Assembly (NCBI RefSeq): GCF_900141875.1
Contig: NZ_FQZE01000017.1
Coordinates: 1-64,000 of the forward strand
DNA from: Tangfeifania diversioriginum
Lineage (GTDB): Bacteria > Bacteroidota > Bacteroidia > Bacteroidales > Prolixibacteraceae
Reading direction: 5' to 3'
DNA: 64,000 bases
Within the stretch, counting starts at the first letter, position 1, and the number at the start of each line of letters is the position of its first letter. The translations under genes and the position numbers were made by a program. The notes under the pieces are model-generated. The model was not told where the DNA came from, searched no databases, and saw nothing but the letters and a program-made list of their open reading frames with translations. Positions 43,199 to 50,983 of the stretch are shown in pieces.

Positions 43199-44218
43199 AT
43201 GTTAGAAAAGATCAAGGCTTTACAACAGGAAATCGATGAAGCAAAAGCTTCCACTCTTGAAGAGGTAGATGAATTGAGAATTAAGTACATCAGCAAAAAA
43301 GGGAAAATCAATCAGCTTTTTTCCGATTTTAAAAATGTGCCCAACGAGCAAAAAAAAGAAGTTGGGAAAGCCATTAATGACCTGAAAAATTTTACGCTCG
43401 ACAAAATCAATAACCTGCGCGATTCTTTCAGTAAAAGCGATTCGGGTACCGACGGTTTGGATTTAACCCGCCCGGGGGAACCTGTAAAGCTGGGAACACG
43501 CCACCCGCTGGCACTGGTGAAAAACGAAATAATAAACATTTTTGGCCGGTTAGGTTTTGCCGTTGCCGAAGGTCCTGAAATTGAAGACGACTGGCATGTG
43601 TTTTCGGCGTTGAACTTTCCGCCCGAGCACCCTGCCCGCGATATGCAGGACACTTTTTTTATCGAAAAAGATCCGGATATTCTGCTTCGCACCCATACTT
43701 CGAGCGTGCAAATCAGGGTGATGGAACAAAAAGAACCACCTATTCGTGCAATTTTCCCGGGCCGAGTATTTCGCAACGAGGCCATTTCGGCACGTTCACA
43801 TTGTATATTTCATCAGGTTGAAGGTTTGTACGTTGACGAAAATGTATCGTTTGCTGATTTGAAACAAACGCTGTTGTATTTTGCGAAGGAATTGTTTGGC
43901 GAAGAAACCCAAATCAGGCTGCGCCCCTCGTATTTCCCGTTTACAGAGCCCAGCGCCGAAATGGACGTGAGTTGTTCCATTTGCGGAGGCGAAGGTTGCA
44001 ACGTGTGTAAATATACCGGCTGGCTCGAAATTCTGGGCTGCGGAATGGTCGATCCAAATGTATTGGAAGCCTGTAACATCGATAGCCGCAAATATACCGG
44101 TTTTGCATTCGGAATGGGAATTGAACGGATTGCAATGCTCCGATATGGGATTAAAGACATCCGTTACTTTTTCGAAAATGATATCCGGTTTTTGAAGCAG
44201 TTTGAGTCTGCAATCTAA
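43199..44218 (+). CDS. pheS: Phenylalanyl-tRNA synthetase alpha subunit
   Basis: 339 aa from MLEKIKALQQEIDEAK. The N-terminal coiled coil binds tRNA-Phe. The class II core carries motif 2 (FPGRVFRNEAISARSHCIFHQVEGL region) and motif 3 (GFAFGMGIERIAMLRYGIKDIR). A zinc-ribbon-like CSICGGEGCNVC insert occurs before GWLEILGCGMV, a feature of many non-enterobacterial PheS. The partner pheT is not adjacent, as is usual in Bacteroidota. It has its own promoter, preceded by an orphan terminator. Confidence 0.96.
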   Translation: MLEKIKALQQEIDEAKASTLEEVDELRIKYISKKGKINQLFSDFKNVPNEQKKEVGKAINDLKNFTLDKINNLRDSFSKSDSGTDGLDLTRPGEPVKLGTRHPLALVKNEIINIFGRLGFAVAEGPEIEDDWHVFSALNFPPEHPARDMQDTFFIEKDPDILLRTHTSSVQIRVMEQKEPPIRAIFPGRVFRNEAISARSHCIFHQVEGLYVDENVSFADLKQTLLYFAKELFGEETQIRLRPSYFPFTEPSAEMDVSCSICGGEGCNVCKYTGWLEILGCGMVDPNVLEACNIDSRKYTGFAFGMGIERIAMLRYGIKDIRYFFENDIRFLKQFESAI

Positions 44219-44247
44219 AATTTATTAACCGTTTTAAACTCCCGCTA

Positions 44248-44270
44248 CCTAAAGCCAGGCAGGCTTTAAG
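44248..44270. repeat. Small hairpin after pheS
   Basis: AAAGCC and GGCTTT around AGGCA, with CCT/AGG extending the stem imperfectly. No T-run follows. It may be a degenerate repeat or a weak terminator for pheS. Confidence 0.4.
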
Positions 44271-44414
44271 GAAGTATATTGTTGATATCTCAAATTTTTT
44301 CCGTAAACTTTTTTGGGGAAGGATTCGTTACTGTAATCGTAACCGGTACATTAACAGTAATTTAACAGAGAGCTGTTTTTATTTATGTTTTGAAACATGT
44401 TTGAGAAAAATAGA

Positions 44415-44422
44415 TACTTTTG
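44415..44422 (+). promoter_or_regulatory. Putative promoter of the 55-aa membrane protein gene
   Basis: TACTTTTG matches TAnnTTTG and is followed by CAAAAGAC; TTTG at 44389-44392 is a plausible -33 element. It lies 41 bases before the ATG at 44464. Confidence 0.5.
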
Positions 44423-44463
44423 CAAAAGACAAATTTGTCTTTTTTAAACAAAAACGGAAAACA

Positions 44464-44631
44464 ATGGAAACAAAAACAAATCAGAATCAGATTGTTATTA
44501 CAACAAGTGCTGAGAATGAAAAACAAAAGCTGCCGGTAAATTTAATCCTGTCACTGGCAGCAGGAGCAATTGCTGGCATGGCAATTATCTTCGGTCTCTT
44601 TTGGGGGGCAGAAATGCTTTTAAGCCTTTAA
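44464..44631 (+). CDS. Small hypothetical membrane protein (55 aa)
   Basis: 55 aa, METKTNQNQIVITTSAENEK at the start, then one transmembrane helix rich in small residues (LILSLAAGAIAGMAIIFGLFWGAEMLL). A longer in-frame start at 44401 overlaps the promoter and is rejected. The gene has its own promoter and a strong terminator 43 bases after the stop, which supports real expression. No family is recognised; single-helix proteins of this size often regulate or accompany a larger membrane complex. Confidence 0.65.
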   Translation: METKTNQNQIVITTSAENEKQKLPVNLILSLAAGAIAGMAIIFGLFWGAEMLLSL

Positions 44632-44673
44632 TTAAGGTGAACAGAATGATTTAGAAATATATGTTTAAGCTGA

Positions 44674-44702
44674 AAAGCCCCGCCAACCGGCGGGGCTTTC
44701 TC
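44674..44702 (+). terminator. Intrinsic terminator after the 55-aa gene
   Basis: AAAGCCCCGCC and GGCGGGGCTTT form an 11-bp perfect stem around AACC, followed by a short pyrimidine run (CTCTTT). Confidence 0.8.
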
Positions 44703-44764
44703 TTTGCCTCCAATCTGTTTTTATGCCATTTCGGATGTTAATTTATCCAGTAAACAAGGTAGTA

Positions 44765-45751
44765 TTATTTCTTTAATACTTTTTCAATTTGTCCCAGTTC
44801 TTCATCTGAAAACGAACGTTTTTGCAGCATGGCCACGTTGTCTTCAATTTGTTTTACTGAACTGGCTCCAATCAAAACCGAGGTAATCCGGTTGTCTTTC
44901 AATATCCAGGCCAGTGCCATTTGCGCCAGCGACTGCCCGCGGTTTTGGGCAATTTCATTCAGTTGAACAATTTTGTCGTGTGCCGATTCCACATCTTCTT
45001 TTTTCAGGAAAACTTCGCGGGTGGCACGTGAACCATCCGGTATTCCTTTTAAATATTTATCGGTGAGCAACCCCTGCGCCAGCGGCGAAAACGGGATGCA
45101 GCCAATTCCTTCTTCTTCCAGCACATCCAGAAGTCCGTCTTCCACCCAGCGTTCAAACATTGAATAGCGTGGCTGGTGCATCAGGCAGGGAGTTCCAAGA
45201 TCCTTCAAAATTTGGGCGGCTTCTTTGGCCATGTCAGCCGGGTAGTTTGAAATGCCCACATACAATGCTTTGCCCGAACGAACGGCATGGTCGAGTGCCA
45301 TCATGGTTTCTTCCAGCGGCGTGTCCGGATCCGGACGATGCGAGTAGAAGATATCCACGTAATCGAGTCCCATGCGTTTCAGGCTTTGATCGAGGCTTGC
45401 CAGCACATATTTGCGGCTGCCCCATTCACCGTAAGGTCCGGGCCACATCAGGTAGCCGGCTTTCGAGGATATTACCAGTTCGTCGCGGTAGGCACTGAAA
45501 TCCTGTTTCAGTATTTTTCCAAAATTTTCTTCAGCAGACCCCGGAGGCGGACCATAATTATTGGCCAGGTCGAAGTGGGTAATTCCCAGGTCGAAGGCCC
45601 GGTGAAGCATGGCGCGGCCGTTTTCAAAATTGTCGATTCCCCCGAAATTATGCCAGAGGCCCAGTGAAACAGCCGGCAGTTTTAAACCCCACTTTCCACA
45701 GCGGTTATAAAGCATCGAATCGTAGCGGTTTTCAGCAGGTAAATATGTCAT
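44765..45751 (-). CDS. Cytoplasmic aldo/keto reductase (YghZ/MgrA-like)
   Basis: 328 aa without a signal peptide. Catalytic residues are visible: Asp and Tyr in HFDLANNYGPPPGSAEENFG, Lys in VISSKAGYLMWPGPYG, His in IFYSHRPDPDTPLEETM. The loop after the Tyr and the MWPGPYGEWGSRKY stretch match the AKR14 group (L-glyceraldehyde-3-phosphate/methylglyoxal reductases). It probably detoxifies aldehydes with NADPH. A stand-alone gene read leftward, converging on the 55-aa unit. Confidence 0.9.
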   Translation of the reverse strand: MTYLPAENRYDSMLYNRCGKWGLKLPAVSLGLWHNFGGIDNFENGRAMLHRAFDLGITHFDLANNYGPPPGSAEENFGKILKQDFSAYRDELVISSKAGYLMWPGPYGEWGSRKYVLASLDQSLKRMGLDYVDIFYSHRPDPDTPLEETMMALDHAVRSGKALYVGISNYPADMAKEAAQILKDLGTPCLMHQPRYSMFERWVEDGLLDVLEEEGIGCIPFSPLAQGLLTDKYLKGIPDGSRATREVFLKKEDVESAHDKIVQLNEIAQNRGQSLAQMALAWILKDNRITSVLIGASSVKQIEDNVAMLQKRSFSDEELGQIEKVLKK

Positions 45752-45832
45752 AGTACAAAAATTTTGTTGGTTATGAATTTTATTTCTTTCTGAAAGTTAT
45801 CAAAATTTAGATGTGCTAACAAATAGTAGTAA

Positions 45833-46429
45833 TTATTTATGGTTTTTTTCATCCTGTAAAATCCAGTAGATGCCTTTTAATCCGGGCCTGATGTCATCTG
45901 TTTTTAACAGCACAATTATTTTTTCAATATAGGCCAAAGCACCCCAGCCAATTGCAATGAAATAAAACCAGAGGTTAAAGCCCCAAACAAAAAGCACGAA
46001 AAAGAAGGCTCCCTGCAGGTATCCGGTTATTACTGCTCCGTAAAGGTGGAGGCCGGGTATCTTTTTAAACCTGATGAGAGCAACAATATAGCTAAGTACA
46101 AAAACAGCCAGGAAAAGGAATAACAGCCAGGCGTGGGGTTTAACCGGTTCCCACTTAAAAGCAAACAAGCCGTAAAGCGCCAGAATATAGGTGCCAATAT
46201 CGCCCAGGTTATCGATTGCGGCACCAAACCGGGTAACAATATTAAATCTGCGGGCAATAAACCCGTCGATAATGTCGCTTACCAGGTTAATACATAAAAG
46301 TATAACAAACCATTGTACATTTCCTAAAAGCGCCAGTACTAAAATTACCGGAAATGTAATTACCCTGTAAGAGCTGATAATATTAGGAATATTCAGTATG
46401 TTTTCTCCTTTGAAGTAAAGTTTCTTCAT
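45833..46429 (-). CDS. CDP-alcohol phosphatidyltransferase
   Basis: 198 aa with about six transmembrane helices. The family signature DG-x2-AR-x8-G-x3-D-x3-D is complete in DIIDGFIARRFNIVTRFGAAIDNLGD. Such enzymes join a CDP-diacylglycerol or CDP-alcohol to an alcohol phosphate (phosphatidylglycerophosphate or phosphatidylserine synthase). It has its own -7 element at 46455-46462 but follows a dolichol-kinase-like gene and cdsA in the same direction, so it belongs to a lipid-synthesis group that supplies its CDP-lipid donor. Confidence 0.88.
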   Translation of the reverse strand: MKKLYFKGENILNIPNIISSYRVITFPVILVLALLGNVQWFVILLCINLVSDIIDGFIARRFNIVTRFGAAIDNLGDIGTYILALYGLFAFKWEPVKPHAWLLFLFLAVFVLSYIVALIRFKKIPGLHLYGAVITGYLQGAFFFVLFVWGFNLWFYFIAIGWGALAYIEKIIVLLKTDDIRPGLKGIYWILQDEKNHK

Positions 46430-46454
46430 GAAAAGTCAGTGTTAATTTGCGTTT

Positions 46455-46462
46455 CAAAAATA
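46455..46462 (-). promoter_or_regulatory. Putative -7 promoter element for the CDP-alcohol phosphotransferase
   Basis: The minus strand reads TATTTTTG (TAnnTTTG), 25 bases upstream of the ATG at 46429. Confidence 0.45.
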
Positions 46463-46476
46463 ATAATTTTGCTGTA

Positions 46477-47151
46477 CTATAGCATCAGCAGTATGACCAA
46501 TAACACGCTCATTGGGATGAGTAAATTATCAATTCCTTTCCAGCTAATTAATTCGGCAATAGTACTTACCAAAGAAATAACCAGTGCAATGCCAAAAATT
46601 TCGAGGTTGAGTTTCATTTGGTTAAAATACAGCGCAATGGTGCTGATTGTCAGGCATGACACAAAAAACGAAAGCGAACCGAGCCATGTTTTTTGCAGCT
46701 GATAATTAAATATCTTGATTTTATTATTGTACTGTTCCAGGTTGATGCCCAGGATGCCGGCAATGGGATCGCAAATGGCAAGTATCATGATGGGAAGGAT
46801 GAACAGGAATTTATCTTCAAGTTTTACTGAAACCAGGAATGTAAGATAAATGGACACTGGCAACAAGTAGCTTCCAACGGATATTCGTTTTATGTCGTGG
46901 ATGGATTTCAGATAGGTGCGGTGGCGGCTGATAAACAGCAGAATAAAAAATATGATGGCCAGTGCCAATACGTACCAGTGATCATCAAAAAGATAGGGAA
47001 AAGTTATGGTGGACAAGGTAGCCGTAAAATGAGCAAATTTACGGGTAATTTCCCCGGTTAGCTGTAGCCTCCGGTAAATCATTTCGGTGAAGGTAAGCAA
47101 CAACGCAAACCCGATTAAAAATATGATTGTCAGACCAATTTGTACGCTCAT
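46477..47151 (-). CDS. Dolichol/phytol-kinase-like membrane protein
   Basis: 224 aa from MSVQIGLT; the ATG at 47181 would overlap the cdsA 3' end. About seven transmembrane helices. EITRKFAHFTATL and AICDPIAGILGIN are the motifs of the SEC59/DGK1/VTE5 CTP-dependent lipid kinases, in which the conserved DP-x-A-G stretch binds the nucleotide. Bacterial members are presumed to phosphorylate isoprenoid or diacylglycerol alcohols. It begins four bases after the cdsA stop, which strengthens the link to phospholipid metabolism. Confidence 0.8.
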   Translation of the reverse strand: MSVQIGLTIIFLIGFALLLTFTEMIYRRLQLTGEITRKFAHFTATLSTITFPYLFDDHWYVLALAIIFFILLFISRHRTYLKSIHDIKRISVGSYLLPVSIYLTFLVSVKLEDKFLFILPIMILAICDPIAGILGINLEQYNNKIKIFNYQLQKTWLGSLSFFVSCLTISTIALYFNQMKLNLEIFGIALVISLVSTIAELISWKGIDNLLIPMSVLLVILLML

Positions 47152-47155
47152 AATT

Positions 47156-47887
47156 TTAAATTTTGGTGCTAATATTTTCAATTACTCCCACAACAGCACC
47201 TCCGGCAATCAGGCTGTCGAACCTGTCGAGGAATCCCCCGTGCCCGGGAAGTAATTGCGAGAAATCTTTCACACCATACTTCCTTTTATACAGCGAAGCC
47301 AGCGCGTCGCCGGTTAATGCAAAGAAGATTATGGCGATTACAAGAAGTAGTGAATTTAAAGTTTGCTTTCCGGTGAGGTTGTGAAATAAAAACGAAGTAA
47401 TTATTGCAATAACTGCACCTCCCAAAACACCTTCCACGGTTTTCCCGGGACTTATCCGTGGCAATACCTTATTTTTCCCAAATAGCTGGCCGCTTATTTG
47501 GCTGAATGCATCGAATATGGAAAGAATCAGAAAAGTGAAAAGTATAAGCTTGTAGTCTAACTGACTGAAAAAATAGAACCCTGCACTGAAAATTAGAAAA
47601 ATGATGAGTGAGATACCGAAAAAAGTGATATTTCTGAAATTTGACTGTTTAAAAAGGTACAATAATTCTCCCGCACCAACTAAGATGATAACCAGAACAA
47701 TATACCTGAACACTTGGGGGGCAAAAGCAATGCACAGAAACAGGACGTTAATTATTATAAAGTACACACCAAATTTTAACCAGCTGGCCCGTGCAGTTTT
47801 TTTATCTTTTTTTTGGTTTATAATATAAAATGCAATGCCACCCAGTGCAAAGAATGAAAGTATAATGATGTAAATAGTTAAAATCAT
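47156..47887 (-). CDS. cdsA: Phosphatidate cytidylyltransferase
   Basis: 243 aa with about seven transmembrane helices. The C-terminal CdsA signature is intact: SLYKRKYGVKDFSQLLPGHGG followed by FLDRFDSL, plus the upstream PRISPGKTVEGVLGG. It makes CDP-diacylglycerol from phosphatidate and CTP, the donor for the phosphotransferase downstream. The start is four bases after the stop of the upstream TauE/SafE gene, so all four genes may share a transcript. Confidence 0.93.
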   Translation of the reverse strand: MILTIYIIILSFFALGGIAFYIINQKKDKKTARASWLKFGVYFIIINVLFLCIAFAPQVFRYIVLVIILVGAGELLYLFKQSNFRNITFFGISLIIFLIFSAGFYFFSQLDYKLILFTFLILSIFDAFSQISGQLFGKNKVLPRISPGKTVEGVLGGAVIAIITSFLFHNLTGKQTLNSLLLVIAIIFFALTGDALASLYKRKYGVKDFSQLLPGHGGFLDRFDSLIAGGAVVGVIENISTKI

Positions 47888-47891
47888 GCAG

Positions 47892-48686
47892 TTATTTAAA
47901 AATTAGCACTATACCCGAAATTAGAATAATTATAATAAATATTTTTTTAATTCCGGTTTCATATTTCTCCAGATTAATTTTGCTTAATAAATGCGGCCCG
48001 GTTAAGGCACCTGCAATTGTTCCCATTGTTAGGAAAAGCACCAAAGTTAAATCAATCTCGCCAACCAGAAAATGTCCGGCAAAAGCTGAAAAAGTGTTTA
48101 CAAGTACTACAAAAAGGGAAGTTCCAATGACAAGTTTTATTGGCGTATGCAATGCGATTAACCCAGCCAGAACAGGCGCTGCGCCACTTGTTCCAAAGGT
48201 TCCGCTGATAATTCCCCCGGCAAATCCAAAAACCGAACCTTTTGAAATTTTTATTCGGTTTAGCTTTTTTGATATTTCTGGTGAAGTATCAGCTTTTTTC
48301 TTTCTCCGGCTGTTCAGAAAAATAATTATCGCAAGCAATATGGAGTATATCCCAAAAGCTATTTTTAATTGTTCAGGGTTGAGAAGCCGGGTGATAAGCG
48401 TACCCGAAACAGCTCCAATAATCCCCGCAATTCCGAAAAGGAGAGCAAGCTGGAAATGAATATTTTTTTTCCGGTAGTGCCCGATTGATCCCGCAATTCC
48501 CAAAGGCAGGCTGGCTGCCAGCGAAGTAGCAACGGCAATATGGGCCGGTACCTGGAAAAGGAGAATGAGAATAAGCGGAAAGAATAACCCTCCGCCACTG
48601 CCAATCATGGTGGCCAAAACGCCAACAATTAAGCCAATAAATGGCAGCCAAATGTAGCTTTCCTGGAATGCTGAGTAGAACAACAT
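47892..48686 (-). CDS. TauE/SafE family anion exporter, copy 2
   Basis: 264 aa, about eight transmembrane helices. LVGVLATMIGSGGGLFFPLIL-like first motif (GVLATMIGSGGGLFFPL) and second-half GFAGGIISGTFGTSGAAPVLAGLI. It differs clearly from the 41184-41924 copy in both motifs. It heads the tight leftward group with cdsA and the lipid kinase, four bases apart, although a functional link between anion export and phospholipid synthesis is not obvious. Confidence 0.88.
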   Translation of the reverse strand: MLFYSAFQESYIWLPFIGLIVGVLATMIGSGGGLFFPLILILLFQVPAHIAVATSLAASLPLGIAGSIGHYRKKNIHFQLALLFGIAGIIGAVSGTLITRLLNPEQLKIAFGIYSILLAIIIFLNSRRKKKADTSPEISKKLNRIKISKGSVFGFAGGIISGTFGTSGAAPVLAGLIALHTPIKLVIGTSLFVVLVNTFSAFAGHFLVGEIDLTLVLFLTMGTIAGALTGPHLLSKINLEKYETGIKKIFIIIILISGIVLIFK

Positions 48687-48912
48687 ATTTCAAATTTCAA
48701 ACTTGCAACTTAACCATAATTGATTTTAAGCCAATGTATTAAAAAAATACCTAAATGAAATTTATTAATACAGGTTGTTAAATATAATGTTTTTGACTCG
48801 GTTGAAAAAAAATTGAGAATTTTCGCTGGGACATGGTGACAGTATTAAAAGAAAAATTAAATAAGGGCAATGGAGCAGTTGCAGACTTAAAATTTAGGAC
48901 GAAGCTGGCTTA
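48687..48912. other. AT-rich gap at the left border of the foreign-looking segment
   Basis: 226 bases between the TauE/SafE gene and the transposase remnant. Fragments of out-of-frame coding-like sequence near 48838-48910 may be eroded transposase. No intact gene, inverted repeat of an IS end or promoter was identified. Confidence 0.35.
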
Positions 48913-49068
48913 TGGGGAATGCACCATCAGTTAGAACATTTGCAGGCATACATTGATGAATACTGCTACCGGTTTAAACGCAGCTTTATGAAAGAAGGGA
49001 TTTTTGACAATCTGTTGGGGAGCATGGTCAAATCGCCATCTGTGACGTATAAACAAATTATTGCTTAA
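48913..49068 (+). pseudogene. IS1595-family (ISXO2-like) transposase C-terminal remnant
   Basis: A 51-codon open stretch with no usable start reads WGMHHQLEHLQAYIDEYCYR then FKRS... and ends in TAA. The H-H-Q-x5-LQ-x-Y-x-DEYCYRF-x-R pattern matches the C-terminal end of IS1595-type DDE transposases, which end with 'HLQ.YLDEF.(F/Y)RFNRR'. Everything upstream of the fragment has been lost or frameshifted, so it cannot encode a functional enzyme. It marks past insertion at the edge of the AT-rich segment with the Mrr gene. Confidence 0.65.
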
Positions 49069-49104
49069 ATGCCTAATTCAATAAAATAGTTCTTAGAATA
49101 AAGT

Positions 49105-49602
49105 TCAATTAATTCTGCAAAACTCATTTAGATGATTTTCAATATCAATCCATGTTATTCCATTATTGCAATCATAACGTTTTTCCATCATTTTTAATGC
49201 AAAGGGAAATCTATTTCTATCATATAGAAGTTTGGAATTATTCATTTTTTCTTCAATTTCTGAAGCATATACCTCAAGATCAAAAGTACTCCATTCGATG
49301 ATAAATGAACTATTAATTTCATTTTTTTCATATTGTTCAATGAATTCTAGTATTTCCAACAATTTGTAGATATTATTAATATGTTCATACTCAATATGAA
49401 CATTATTTCTTAAAATTATTGATTCTGAAGTTAAAGCTTTAATATAACTACTTTTAACCAATTTTTCTGAAGTAGTTTGTATGACAAAAAGTTTTCTTCC
49501 ATCAACTTTTATTCTTTTTTTTTCCATTTTATTTTTAATTGATGAAATTATTGAAGCTTTTAGAACATTTGAAATGTTACGCAAATTTTGACTGTCCATC
49601 AT
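49105..49602 (-). CDS. Hypothetical protein beside Mrr endonuclease
   Basis: 165 aa, no recognised family. Rich in Lys, Ile, Asn and Glu, with AT-rich codon use that differs from the core genes around it. It is predicted mixed alpha/beta with no signal peptide or membrane segment; an acidic helix-rich middle (NIYKLLEILEFIEQYEKNEIN) stands out, and the C-terminus holds RYDCNNGITWIDIENHLNEF. Codirectional with the Mrr gene 60 bases upstream, so it is a candidate accessory or immunity component, but that is inference from position only. Confidence 0.6.
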   Translation of the reverse strand: MMDSQNLRNISNVLKASIISSIKNKMEKKRIKVDGRKLFVIQTTSEKLVKSSYIKALTSESIILRNNVHIEYEHINNIYKLLEILEFIEQYEKNEINSSFIIEWSTFDLEVYASEIEEKMNNSKLLYDRNRFPFALKMMEKRYDCNNGITWIDIENHLNEFCRIN

Positions 49603-49662
49603 ATAAATTATAAAAATGTTATCTAATCTAAATGAATAATTTATCTCTCATATTACAATTAT

Positions 49663-50460
49663 TCAGAAATTTTTAAACCATTTCTCGTCAATATCGATCT
49701 GTTCTTTCAATTCCGTCTTGATGCCTAATTTTAATTCTTTCAGTTTTTCAACAAGTTTTTCTCCATCAATTAAATCAATAGAAGGTGCTCCATCTCTATT
49801 TGCCTCTCTTATTGCATCACGAGTAAACGTACCAGTTGTAATAAACAAACCCTTGTCGGTTCTACCAACCATAGCACCACGAAAATCTCTTATTTCACTA
49901 CACGGAACTTTTCCTTTGATGCGCTTGCATTGAAAAATAATATGGAAGCTTAATATTCCGTTTATTTTTGCTATTCCAATACCATCAATTCCTCCATCGC
50001 CTGATTTTCCTTTTATTTCAACTTGAATAAATCCTGTTTCTCTTAAAACCCTTTGGATTAACCTTTCAAATGCGCTTGGTGACATTTTTTCAGTAATAAT
50101 CTTTAGTGCATTTCTTTTCCATTTTTCTGAATCTTCAACCTCTTCTTCTGTTTCTTTAATTTTAGAAATATTTGATTTTTTATTGTAGTTGGAATTGATA
50201 CTTTTTAATACCCAAATACCTTTTCCAACATTTGAAATAACACCCTGGTTTTTAAGCATTGTTCGCACCCAAGCTAAATTATATTTGAGATCGGATTGAC
50301 CAGTTTTTCCATTGATTATTTCTAGAAGTGAATCACTCAAATTCAAATTTTCTACTATTTTTTCGTAGATTTCATCAGTATTTGCAGAACCTCCTAATTG
50401 TCTTATAGCTTCTATTGTGGGGTCCATTAATTCATTTCTGGTTGGTAATTTTTTAACCAT
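49663..50460 (-). CDS. Mrr-type restriction endonuclease
   Basis: 265 aa. An N-terminal winged-helix Mrr_N domain (PTIEAIRQLGGSANTDEIYEKI, then KYNLAWVRTMLKNQGVI) and a C-terminal PD-(D/E)xK nuclease: FERLIQRVLRETGF, the acid in GDGGIDGIG, and QCKR supplying the catalytic Gln-Cys-Lys set (IFQCKRIKGKVPC). Mrr enzymes cut DNA carrying foreign methylation and need no cognate methylase. No methyltransferase is adjacent. Base composition is markedly AT-rich, and the gene lies between transposase and vsr remnants, so acquisition by transfer is likely. Confidence 0.92.
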   Translation of the reverse strand: MVKKLPTRNELMDPTIEAIRQLGGSANTDEIYEKIVENLNLSDSLLEIINGKTGQSDLKYNLAWVRTMLKNQGVISNVGKGIWVLKSINSNYNKKSNISKIKETEEEVEDSEKWKRNALKIITEKMSPSAFERLIQRVLRETGFIQVEIKGKSGDGGIDGIGIAKINGILSFHIIFQCKRIKGKVPCSEIRDFRGAMVGRTDKGLFITTGTFTRDAIREANRDGAPSIDLIDGEKLVEKLKELKLGIKTELKEQIDIDEKWFKNF

Positions 50461-50596
50461 TTTATATATTAGTAAGAATTGCGAATACTCTAAATTAATT
50501 ATTTCATTATAAAAATTGGCATTTCATTAAATAATTTATAGAAAATCTGTTTTATTTTTAATGGTTATCCGTATGTATCAAGTATTATATTGTATT

Positions 50597-50664
50597 CCCG
50601 CAGATTCCGCAAATAAACGCTGATTTTTTATAAAATTTCTGCGAAAATCTGCGTAATCAGCGGG
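50597..50664. repeat. CCCGC..GCGGG dyad repeat
   Basis: CCCGCAGATT at 50597-50606 pairs with AATCAGCGGG at 50655-50664 (nine of ten), enclosing related CGCAAATAAACGC and GCGAAAATCTGCG stretches. The 'AAATCTGCGTAATCAGCGGG' type of sequence is a frequent dispersed repeat in this phylum (from memory). It lies just upstream of the vsr remnant and may have broken that gene. Confidence 0.5.
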
Positions 50665-50741
50665 AGATTTACTTTTTAGGTATATATGCAGGCATTCATA
50701 TTATTTTTTATCTCAGATTATTAATTGGGAAGGAAAAAATA

Positions 50742-50945
50742 AAATCAAACAGGGATTTTTGGATCCCAAAGATTGAGCGTAATATTCAGCGGGACAAACA
50801 AAATAACAACTTATTAATCAAAGAAGGTTGGAAAGTCCTCCGGTTTTGGGATTTTCAAGTACAAAATGAATTTGGAAAATCTTTATATCAAATTTTAGAT
50901 TATATTGAAAATTTCGAGAAATACGAAAATAAAAAAATCCAGTAA
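50742..50945 (+). pseudogene. vsr: Very-short-patch repair endonuclease (Vsr) C-terminal remnant
   Basis: An open stretch of 67 codons reads KSNRDFWIPKIERNIQRDKQ, then NNNLLIKEGWKVLRFWDFQV, and continues to TAA. It matches the C-terminal half of Vsr mismatch endonucleases (FW-x-KI-x-RN-x2-RD ... GW-x-VL-x-(I/F)WD). The catalytic N-terminal half with its zinc site and nuclease motif is missing and replaced by the dyad repeat and AT-rich sequence. Vsr normally travels with a C5 methyltransferase, which is also absent here. Confidence 0.75.
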
Positions 50946-50983
50946 CTTTCGTTACCAGATTTTTAATATGATAATAATTCTAT

